The notes under the pieces were generated by a model, which searched no databases, was not told where the DNA came from, and saw nothing but the letters and a program-made list of their open reading frames with translations. Below are positions 24,801 to 32,890 of a DNA stretch of 64,000 bases, one piece after another. The translations under genes and the position numbers were made by a program. The DNA comes from Pelagihabitans sp963710535 (GTDB lineage: Bacteria > Bacteroidota > Bacteroidia > Flavobacteriales > Flavobacteriaceae): the NCBI GenBank assembly GCA_963710535.1, contig CAVQAW010000007.1, positions 62,001 to 126,000 of the forward strand, in the 5' to 3' direction. The number at the start of each line of letters is the position of its first letter. Position 1 is the stretch's first letter.

Positions 24801-26137
24801 AAATCGTTATTTCAAGAACGTCGGAAATCAAGATCATGGACGCCAAGACGGGAATTACCCTGAGCACCAACAACATCCCTTATGGTTCACAACTGTACGT
24901 GAAAAATGGGGCCAAGGTGGCCGCTTCGGAAGTCATCTGCCAATGGGATCCTTATAACGGTGTCATCGTTTCCGAATTCCCAGGGAAAATCGCTTACGAA
25001 AATATAGAGCAGGGGATTACCTATCAAGTGGAAATAGATGAACAGACCGGATTCCAGGAAAAAGTGATTTCAGAATCGCGAAACAAAAAATTGATTCCTA
25101 CGCTGTTGATCAAGAACAATAAGGATGAAGTGCTCCGTTCCTACAACCTTCCGGTGGGCTCCCACCTTATGGTAGATGATGGGGACAAGATCAAAGAGGG
25201 CAAGATTTTGGTGAAAATACCCAGAAAGTCGGCAAAAACCGGAGATATCACCGGTGGTCTGCCAAGGGTAACCGAGTTGTTCGAAGCGCGTAATCCTTCC
25301 AATCCTGCAGTAGTATCCGAAATTGATGGCGTTGTTTCCTTTGGCAAGATCAAAAGAGGTAACCGCGAGATCATCATCGAATCAAAACTCGGGGAAATCA
25401 AGAAATATCTGGTCAAACTTTCGAACCAGATTTTGGTCCAGGAGAATGACTATGTACGTGCCGGAATGCCCCTATCGGATGGTTCGGTTACGCCGGAGGA
25501 TATCTTGGCGATCAAAGGCCCTTCCGCGGTGCAGCAATATTTGGTGAACGAGGTACAGGAAGTATACCGCTTGCAAGGGGTGAAGATCAACGACAAGCAT
25601 TTCGAAGTCGTGGTACGCCAAATGATGAGAAAAGTACGGATAGAAGATCCGGGAGATACCATTTTCTTGGAGAACCAGTTGGTTCACAAAGATGATTTTA
25701 TCGAAGAAAACGATGAAATATTTGGCAAGAAAGTAGTGCTCGATGCTGGAGAATCAGAAAACCTGAAGGCGGGAATGATCATTACGGCTAGGGAGCTTAG
25801 AGACGAAAACTCCATCCTAAAAAGGGCAGATAAGGCTTTGGCCACTGCCAGGGATGCCGTTTCGGCCACTGCCACACCGATTCTGCAAGGAATTACAAGG
25901 GCCTCGTTACAGACGAAGTCATTTATTTCCGCAGCGTCATTCCAGGAAACCACCAAAGTATTGAACGAAGCCGCAGTGAGCGGCAAGGTTGATACCTTGG
26001 AAGGACTGAAGGAAAACGTAATCGTGGGACATAGGATACCGGCTGGTACCGGAATGCGTGATTATGAGAGCATCATTGTCGGTTCCAAAGAGGAATACGA
26101 TGAAATTATGGCACGCAAGGAAGCCATGAAATTCTAA
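21839..26137 (+). CDS. rpoC: DNA-directed RNA polymerase subunit beta'
   Basis: 1432 residues. The N-terminal zinc finger ([23 protein letters not shown]) is intact, as is the catalytic Mg-binding [12 protein letters not shown] near residues 474-485, and the second Cys cluster ([13 protein letters not shown]). The bridge helix and trigger loop regions ([21 protein letters not shown]) are standard. It ends 7 bases before a strong terminator that closes the operon. Confidence 0.99.
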   Translation: [1432 protein letters not shown]

Positions 26138-26143
26138 ATAAGG

Positions 26144-26182
26144 AACCCTCGATCATAAAAAGATCGGGGGTTTTCTTTTTTT
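26144..26182 (+). terminator. rho-independent terminator after rpoC
   Basis: An 11-bp stem (26144-26154 with 26162-26172, one G-U), 7-base loop, then TTTTC and seven T. Confidence 0.92.
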
Positions 26183-26239
26183 ACCAGGCGATCATCGGAA
26201 TATGGTGGTGGCACTGCTTAATGTAAAGCAATCCTAACA

Positions 26240-26545
26240 ATGGAAAAGAAAGAACAAAAGCAAATCAATATTGAATTAGATGAAAAGACCGCGGAGGGCG
26301 TTTATTCAAACCTTGCGATCATCAACCACTCGGTTTCCGAATTTGTGATCGATTTCATCAGTTTGATGCCCGGGGCGCCCAAGGCCAAAGTTAAGAGCCG
26401 TATCGTGCTCACTCCCCAGCATGCCAAAAAATTTCTTAAGGCCTTGAACGACAACGTGAACCGTTTCGAAAAGGCTCACGGCAGCATCAAGGATTATGAT
26501 CAACCTACCATACCGCTCAATTTTGGGCCTACAGGGGAAGCATAA
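26240..26545 (+). CDS. DUF3467 family protein
   Basis: 101 residues, no signal or membrane segment. The whole protein is one DUF3467 domain: ELDEKTAEGVYSNLAIINHSVSEFVIDFISLMPG near residues 11-44 and KSRIVLTPQHAKKFLKALNDNVNRFEKAHG near 51-80. Function is unknown; it commonly sits beside rpoC in Bacteroidota, as here. It converges on prfC with a shared terminator hairpin between them. Confidence 0.92.
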   Translation: MEKKEQKQINIELDEKTAEGVYSNLAIINHSVSEFVIDFISLMPGAPKAKVKSRIVLTPQHAKKFLKALNDNVNRFEKAHGSIKDYDQPTIPLNFGPTGEA

Positions 26546-26548
26546 AAA

Positions 26549-26577
26549 AAAGGGCCACATTTTAAATGTGGCCCTTT
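26549..26577. terminator. bidirectional terminator between DUF3467 and prfC
   Basis: A 12-bp stem (26549-26560 with 26566-26577) with A8 on one side and T5 on the other, between two converging genes, so it can serve both strands. Confidence 0.88.
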
Positions 26578-26670
26578 TTCTTTGTACCAGGTAAAGATTT
26601 CCCTGAACGCCATACGCATGTTGCCTTTCCCCGCAAGTGGGTTCGATCTGCAACCGCCCAAGATCGAGGC

Positions 26671-28260
26671 TTAGTCGAACTCTGAGGTAAAATGCAGTTT
26701 TACGTTCGGATATTTTTGTTGGGTCATTTGCAACGAAAACTGGGAATCTGCCAGAAAGACCAATTGACCCCTTTTGTCCTTGGCCAGAAATTTTTGTTTC
26801 ACCCTTTTGAATTCTTCGAATTCCTTGCTCTTTTTGTCTTTGGTAGATACCCAACAGGCCTTGTATACCGGAAAGTTTTCATAGGAACACTTGGCGCCGT
26901 ATTCATGTTCCAGACGATACTGGATCACTTCAAATTGCAGGGCCCCGACCGTACCGATGACCTTTCGTCCATTGAGTTCCAGGGTGAACAATTGGGCCAC
27001 CCCTTCATCCATCAATTGATCGATGCCTTTGTACAGCTGTTTCGACTTCATGGGATCTGCATTATTGATATACCGGAAGTGTTCAGGGGAAAAACTGGGA
27101 ATTCCTTTATAATGTAGCTGTTCACCCTCCGTTAGGGTGTCACCGATCTTAAAATTGCCGGTATCGTGTAGTCCCACGATATCACCGGGGTAGGAGATAT
27201 CCACAATTTCTTTTTTTTCGGCAAAGAAAGCGTTCGGACTCGAAAACTTCAATTTCTTGTCTTGGCGTACATGTAAATAGGGTTTGTTGCGCTCGAAAGT
27301 GCCCGATACGATTTTTATGAACGCCAAGCGGTCGCGATGTTTGGGGTCCATGTTCGCGTGAATTTTGAACACAAAACCGGTGAGCTCTTTTTCATCGGCA
27401 GCCACCAATCGTTCCTCTGCCATTTTAGACCTGGGCGGCGGGGCAATTTCAATGAAACAATCCAACAATTCCCTGACCCCGAAATTATTCAAGGCCGACC
27501 CGAAAAAAACGGGTTGCTGCTGTCCTTTCAGATAGCGTTCACGGTCAAATTTAGGATATACGCCATTGACCAATTCCAAGTTTTCCCTTAAGGTTTGTGC
27601 CGCTTTGTTCCCTATGATGCGCTCCAGTTCGGGGCTGTTGATATCGTTGAAGGCTATGGTGTCCTCAATATTTTTCTTATTGTCACCGCTGAACAGGTTG
27701 ATGTTCTTTTCAAAGATGTTGTAAATGCCCTTAAAATCGTAACCCATGCCGATCGGGAAACTCAATGGGGTGACACTAAAACCCAATTTTTGTTCCAGTT
27801 CGTCCAGCAAGTCGAAGGCATCCTTCCCTTCCCGGTCCATTTTATTGATGAATACAATGATCGGGATGCTGCGCATGCGGCAAACTTCCACCAATTTTTC
27901 GGTTTGTTCCTCAACCCCTTTGGCCACATCGACGACCACGATCACGCTATCAACCGCGGTCAAGGTCCTGAAGGTATCCTCAGCAAAATCCTTGTGTCCC
28001 GGCGTATCTAGGATATTTATTTTTTTGTCCTTGTACAAAAAAGCAAGTACCGAGGTTGAAACGGAAATTCCCCGTTGGCGTTCGATTTCCATAAAGTCGC
28101 TCGTGGCACTTTTTTTGATCTTATTGCTCTTTACCGCACCTGCCTCCTGAATGGCGCCCCCAAATAGCAAAAGTTTCTCGGTGAGGGTGGTTTTACCGGC
28201 ATCGGGATGGGAAATAATGCCAAATGTCCTTCTTCTTTGGATATGTTCCTTAAAAGTCAT
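26671..28260 (-). CDS. prfC: peptide chain release factor 3
   Basis: 529 residues, full length. GTPase motifs intact: SHPDAGKTTLTEK (P loop near residues 17-29), DTPGHKDF near 85-92 and NKMDREG near 139-145. The GISVSTSVLAF and KKSATSDFMEIERQRG segments separate it from EF-G. RF3 recycles RF1/RF2 from the ribosome. TATTTTTG on the minus strand (28275-28282) lies 14 bases before the ATG and is a likely -7 element. Confidence 0.97.
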   Translation of the reverse strand: MTFKEHIQRRRTFGIISHPDAGKTTLTEKLLLFGGAIQEAGAVKSNKIKKSATSDFMEIERQRGISVSTSVLAFLYKDKKINILDTPGHKDFAEDTFRTLTAVDSVIVVVDVAKGVEEQTEKLVEVCRMRSIPIIVFINKMDREGKDAFDLLDELEQKLGFSVTPLSFPIGMGYDFKGIYNIFEKNINLFSGDNKKNIEDTIAFNDINSPELERIIGNKAAQTLRENLELVNGVYPKFDRERYLKGQQQPVFFGSALNNFGVRELLDCFIEIAPPPRSKMAEERLVAADEKELTGFVFKIHANMDPKHRDRLAFIKIVSGTFERNKPYLHVRQDKKLKFSSPNAFFAEKKEIVDISYPGDIVGLHDTGNFKIGDTLTEGEQLHYKGIPSFSPEHFRYINNADPMKSKQLYKGIDQLMDEGVAQLFTLELNGRKVIGTVGALQFEVIQYRLEHEYGAKCSYENFPVYKACWVSTKDKKSKEFEEFKRVKQKFLAKDKRGQLVFLADSQFSLQMTQQKYPNVKLHFTSEFD

Positions 28261-28651
28261 TTAAAAAATTTGTGCAAAAATAAACTAATTTAATCTATCC
28301 TATAGACCAGCATGTGGTTATTACCTTGGCCGCTAGCGCGCGGTCTTCCCAAACACTAAGTTCAAAAAAGACAATTATCGACCAACGGAAAGAAAGATCG
28401 ATAAAATGCATTTTGCCCCTATGGTCCTCTGCCAAAAAACGCATTGGTGATGTCTCCAAAATCTGACGATTTCAACATTTGAACGAATAAACCGACGTTT
28501 AAAGGGGTTTTGAAAATATCCATTTTTAAAACAATTTGAGGTTCAAAATATTAGATATATCTTGCGGTATATTAAAGAAGCCCCAACTTCTAGTTTTATC
28601 GGAAATCCCTACTGGCCATGGTGTTTGGTAAACTTTAAATTGCTAACACTT
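28261..28651. other. 391-base gap between prfC and the first T9SS cargo gene
   Basis: It holds the likely prfC promoter (TATTTTTG, minus strand, 28275-28282). The open frame extending the next gene back to a TTG at 28562 has no signal-peptide character. I see no RNA gene, repeat or clear plus-strand promoter. Confidence 0.5.
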
Positions 28652-31600
28652 ATGGAATTGAATATACCTATCTTTAATGGGCATTGGACTAAAATTAAAT
28701 TGGCCCGATTACTGCCCTTGTTCGCAATTCTTTGTTTTTCCGGCGGCTGGTCGAACTCAGACCCGGCCATGTTAAGTGCCTCCAATGTGAAGGAGCTGGT
28801 TTTCAATGACAATGACGACCTCGATGATGATGATGACGGGATCTTGGATACCGTAGAGGATGCCAATACCGACGGCGATAACGACCATACTACCAATCCT
28901 ACCGACAGTGACGGCGACGGGGTAGCCAACTATTTGGACCTGGATTCAGATAACGATGGTATTTTGGACAATGTGGAAGGACAAACTTCGGCTGCCTATG
29001 TACCGCCTTCGGGGGTAGATGCCAACGGAAATGGCCTCGATGATGCCTATGAAGGCACATACGGTTTCGGTATCGTTCCCGTAAATTCGGATCGCGGCCT
29101 TATTCCCGATTATCTGGATATCGATTCGGATATCGATGGGATCAGGGATAATATTGAGGCCCAGGCTTTCGATAGCTATGTGGCGCCTTCGGGAATAGAT
29201 GCCAACGGCAACGGCCTCGATGATGCCTATGAAGGATCGTATGGTTTTGGGATCAATCCCATTAGCTCTGACAATGATGCCTTTCCCGACTGGCGCGATT
29301 TTGATTCCGATGGGGATGGCATTAAAGATAAAAGGGAGGCACAGACCTCCACGGGCTATATTGGGCCTTCGGGCGACAGTAATGGAAACGACATCGACGA
29401 TTCATATGAAAACGGCCTAAGCCCCATCGACACCGATGGCGATATGATTCCCGATTATAGGGATTCCGATGCGGATAATGACGGATTGCTGGATAACCGT
29501 GAAGGCCAGACCATTGCTGGTTATATAGCGCCATCCGGTCTTGATTCCAACAGGGACGGTTTGGATAATGCCTATGAAAGCGCCGGGTTGATCCCCATTG
29601 ATACCGATGGAGATACCGATCCCGACTACAGAGACCTTGATTCTGACGATGATGGTTGTCCGGATGCCATGGAAGGCAGTGCCTTGTTTGATTATGATCA
29701 AATCGATGCGGACGGTGCCTTGCTGGGTACCGTGGATTCCAAAGGAATTCCGAATATTGCTACAGGGGGCCAAAATAATGTTAGTGCTACCGATGCCAAT
29801 ATTCAGTCACAGGCCTGTCAAGACAATGACCTCGATGCAGTCGACGATGTGACCTCGACCCCCGAGAATACAGCGGTGGAGATCGACATTCTGGCCAACG
29901 ACAGCGGAGTGCCCACCGACGGCACGCTCACGGTGACCGACCCTGCCAACGGCACGGTAACGATCAATGACGGCGGCACCCCCGACGATCCCAGCGACGA
30001 CACGGTGACCTATACGCCCGATCCTTCCATTATCGGTGAGGACAGTTTCGAATACACCATTTGCGACGGCGCAGGGAACTGCGACACGGCCACGGTAACG
30101 GTGGAAGTGGGCACGCCCGATGACCTCGATGCGGTCGACGATGTGGCCTCGACCCCCGAGGATACAGCGGTGGAGATCGACATTCTGGCCAACGACAGCG
30201 GAGTGCCCACCGACGGCACGCTCACGGTGACCGGACCTGCCAACGGCGCGGTAACGATCAACGACGGCGGCACCCCCGGCGATCCCAGCGACGACACGGT
30301 GACCTATACACCTGGCACCAGCTTCAACGGTGAGGACAGTTTCGAATACACCATTTGCGACGGCGCAGGGAACTGCGACACGGCCACGGTAACGGTGGAA
30401 GTGGGCATGCCCGATGATCTCGATGCGGTCGACGATGTGGCCTCGACCCCCGAGGATACAGCGGTGGAAATCGACATTCTGGCCAACGACAGCGGAGTGC
30501 CCACCGACGGCACGCTCACGGTGACCGACCCTGCCAACGGCACGGTAACGATCAATGACGGCGGCACGCCCGACAATCCCAGCGACGACACGGTGACCTA
30601 TACGCCCGATCCTTCCATTATCGGTGAGGACAGTTTCGAATACACCATTTGCGACGGCGCAGGGAACTGCGACACGGCCACGGTAACGGTGGAAGTGGGA
30701 ATGCCCGATGATCTCGATGCGGTCGACGATGTGGCCTCGACCCCCGAGGATACAGCGGTGGAGATCGACATTCTGGCCAACGACAGCGGAGTGCCCACCG
30801 ACGGCACGCTCACGGTGACCGGACCTGCCAACGGCGCGGTAACGATCAACGACGGCGGCACGCCCGACGATCCCAGCGACGACACGGTGACCTATACACC
30901 TGGCACCAGCTTCAACGGTGAGGACAGTTTCGAATACACCATTTGCGACGGCACGGACAACTGTGACACAGCCACGGTAACGATTACAGTAGGGACCATG
31001 CAGCTCGTCATCGATGCGGTAGATGACGACTTCAGCACCAATCCGGTAAATGGCCTTAGCGGTGGAGATATAGTGGGAAGCAATGTCCTTGACAATGATA
31101 CTTTGTTCGATCTCCCCGTAGACCCTGCCGATATCATTCTTACTTCAACCCCTACCGGGCCTTTGACCATCAACCCGGATGGTACGGTTACCGTCGCGCC
31201 AAACACGCCGGCAGGAACCTATACAATAGAGTATACCATTTGCTATGAGGAAATTGAAATCCCCACAAAAGTCACTACCTATTGTGATACCGCAACCGTA
31301 ACGGTGGTGGTGGAAGCGGCGGTAATCGATGCGGTGGATGATGATTTCAGCGACAATACCGTTGACGGTGATTTCGGTGGAACCGTAGCCGATTCAAATG
31401 TTTTTGACAACGATACCTTGAACGGGGTACCCTTGAATCCGGAAGACATTACACTTACTTCCGAGCCCACAGGTCCGTTAACGATCAATTCCGATGGTAC
31501 CGTTACGGTAGCCTCCAATACGGCTGAAGGTACCTATACCATCGATTATACGATATGCGAAAACCTAAACCCCGGCAACTGTGATACAGCCACGGTAACG

Positions 31601-31918
31601 GTCGAAGTCATCAGTGGCATCATTTTGGTGAACCAATTGGTGACACCGAACGGAGATGGCAAAAATGATTTTCTGTTCATCAAAGGCGTGCTCACCGTTC
31701 CGACCAATTCCTTAAAGATATTTAATCGCTGGGGGGTCGCGGTTTATGAAGGTTCCGGGTACAACAACCAAAACAATATTTTCGATGGCAGGTCGAAAGG
31801 GCGTTCTACGCTAAGTGTTGATGATTACCTGCCTGCAGGAGTTTATTTTTATATCTTTGAATATCAGAAAAATCAGGATAATATTACAGACAGTGGTTAT
31901 CTTTATTTAAGTAAATAA
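28652..31918 (+). CDS. T9SS type B secreted protein with TSP3 and Ig-like repeats
   Basis: 1088 residues from the ATG at 28652; the frame extends to a TTG at 28562, but only the later start puts a hydrophobic signal segment (residues 15-31) near the N-terminus. About residues 50-380 are thrombospondin-3-like Ca-binding repeats rich in DSDNDGI, DANGNGLDD and DTDGD motifs. Four near-identical 98-residue cadherin/Ig-like repeats (DAVDD to TVTVEVG) and two diverged ones follow. The last 95 residues are the gliding-motility-associated C-terminal (type B) signal: LVTPNGDGKNDFL, KIFNRWGVAVYEG, LPAGVYFYIFEY and the final GYLYLSK. It should be exported by T9SS to the cell surface, probably with the PorP/SprF protein encoded 15 bases downstream. 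Confidence 0.9.
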   Translation: MELNIPIFNGHWTKIKLARLLPLFAILCFSGGWSNSDPAMLSASNVKELVFNDNDDLDDDDDGILDTVEDANTDGDNDHTTNPTDSDGDGVANYLDLDSDNDGILDNVEGQTSAAYVPPSGVDANGNGLDDAYEGTYGFGIVPVNSDRGLIPDYLDIDSDIDGIRDNIEAQAFDSYVAPSGIDANGNGLDDAYEGSYGFGINPISSDNDAFPDWRDFDSDGDGIKDKREAQTSTGYIGPSGDSNGNDIDDSYENGLSPIDTDGDMIPDYRDSDADNDGLLDNREGQTIAGYIAPSGLDSNRDGLDNAYESAGLIPIDTDGDTDPDYRDLDSDDDGCPDAMEGSALFDYDQIDADGALLGTVDSKGIPNIATGGQNNVSATDANIQSQACQDNDLDAVDDVTSTPENTAVEIDILANDSGVPTDGTLTVTDPANGTVTINDGGTPDDPSDDTVTYTPDPSIIGEDSFEYTICDGAGNCDTATVTVEVGTPDDLDAVDDVASTPEDTAVEIDILANDSGVPTDGTLTVTGPANGAVTINDGGTPGDPSDDTVTYTPGTSFNGEDSFEYTICDGAGNCDTATVTVEVGMPDDLDAVDDVASTPEDTAVEIDILANDSGVPTDGTLTVTDPANGTVTINDGGTPDNPSDDTVTYTPDPSIIGEDSFEYTICDGAGNCDTATVTVEVGMPDDLDAVDDVASTPEDTAVEIDILANDSGVPTDGTLTVTGPANGAVTINDGGTPDDPSDDTVTYTPGTSFNGEDSFEYTICDGTDNCDTATVTITVGTMQLVIDAVDDDFSTNPVNGLSGGDIVGSNVLDNDTLFDLPVDPADIILTSTPTGPLTINPDGTVTVAPNTPAGTYTIEYTICYEEIEIPTKVTTYCDTATVTVVVEAAVIDAVDDDFSDNTVDGDFGGTVADSNVFDNDTLNGVPLNPEDITLTSEPTGPLTINSDGTVTVASNTAEGTYTIDYTICENLNPGNCDTATVTVEVISGIILVNQLVTPNGDGKNDFLFIKGVLTVPTNSLKIFNRWGVAVYEGSGYNNQNNIFDGRSKGRSTLSVDDYLPAGVYFYIFEYQKNQDNITDSGYLYLSK
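29828..31003 (+). repeat. four tandem 294-bp coding repeats in ABAB order
   Basis: Units start at 29828, 30122, 30416 and 30710, each exactly 294 bp (98 codons) and nearly identical. Units 1 and 3 share DPSIIGEDS, units 2 and 4 share GTSFNGEDS, so the array looks like a 588-bp pair that was duplicated. They are GC-rich compared with flanking DNA. Confidence 0.93.
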
Positions 31919-31933
31919 CAGCAAGTTTGGCTT

Positions 31934-32890
31934 ATGGTATATAAGAAGAACCCAGTGATCCAGCTTGTGCTGGTATGTTTGTTCACAATGGCGACCTTAC
32001 AGGGGCAGCAAGATGCGCAATACACCCAGTATATGTACAATACCATGAGCGTGAATCCAGGCTATGCCGGATCTCGGGGCCAATTTAGCGCGGCCGCCCT
32101 CTACCGATCACAATGGGTGGGTCTCAACGGGGCTCCGGAAACGTTTACCCTGAATTTACATTCCCCCATCAGGGATAGCAACTTGGGTTACGGGGTATCC
32201 GTGGTCAATGATAATATCGGCGACGGTACCGTATCGGAAACCAATATTGAGGCCGTACTCTCATATACCATCGATGTTTCCTTGGAAGGAAAACTTTCGT
32301 TTGGACTAAAAGCCGGCGGCCATCTCCTGAATCTGGACTTCAACAAACTTCGTAATTTTGATGCGGAACCGGTAAGTACCGATAACATCGAAAACAGGTT
32401 CTCCCCGAATTTCGGTCTGGGCATTTATTATCATACCAATACCTTTTACGCTGGGCTTTCGGCGCCCAATCTGTTGCAGACCGAGTATTTTGACAATGGG
32501 CAGCAAGACGCAAATTCCGTTCAATTCCTGTCGAAGGAACGCATCAATTTCTATTTGATCACAGGGGTGGTACTCGATTTGAATGGCAACCTGAAGTTTA
32601 AACCAGCCGTTTTGACCAAAATGGTCGGGGGAGCGCCACTACAGGTAGATCTTTCCGCGAGCTTCCTGTTCAATGATAAATTCTCATTCGGGGCTGCTTA
32701 CAGACTGGATGCGGCAGTGAGCGGGTTGGTCGGGTTTCAAATTTCGGAGCAGTTGATGTTGGGGCTGGCCTATGACAGGGAGACCACCGCCCTAGGGGGC
32801 ACTCAATTCAATGACGGTTCTTTCGAGGTATTCTTGAGATATGAGTTGGTCAAATCCTTTCAAAGGTTGGTTTCACCACGTTTCTTTTAA
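31934..32890 (+). CDS. PorP/SprF family T9SS outer membrane protein (first copy)
   Basis: 318 residues. Signal peptide ending near GQ (residues 1-24), then the family hallmark QQDAQYTQYMYNTMSVNPGYAGSRG near residues 25-49 and a series of amphipathic strands ending in an aromatic (SPRFF), as in outer membrane barrels. SprF is needed for surface delivery of the type-B-sorted adhesin SprB in Flavobacterium, and related proteins usually sit beside their cargo. The gene starts 15 bases after a type B cargo gene and ends directly at the start of the PorE-like gene, so it probably serves that cargo. Confidence 0.93.
   Translation: MVYKKNPVIQLVLVCLFTMATLQGQQDAQYTQYMYNTMSVNPGYAGSRGQFSAAALYRSQWVGLNGAPETFTLNLHSPIRDSNLGYGVSVVNDNIGDGTVSETNIEAVLSYTIDVSLEGKLSFGLKAGGHLLNLDFNKLRNFDAEPVSTDNIENRFSPNFGLGIYYHTNTFYAGLSAPNLLQTEYFDNGQQDANSVQFLSKERINFYLITGVVLDLNGNLKFKPAVLTKMVGGAPLQVDLSASFLFNDKFSFGAAYRLDAAVSGLVGFQISEQLMLGLAYDRETTALGGTQFNDGSFEVFLRYELVKSFQRLVSPRFF

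Noticed and set aside
28562..28651. Upstream extension of the first T9SS cargo from a TTG
   Set aside because: The extension lacks signal-peptide character, and the ATG at 28652 places a hydrophobic signal near the start.
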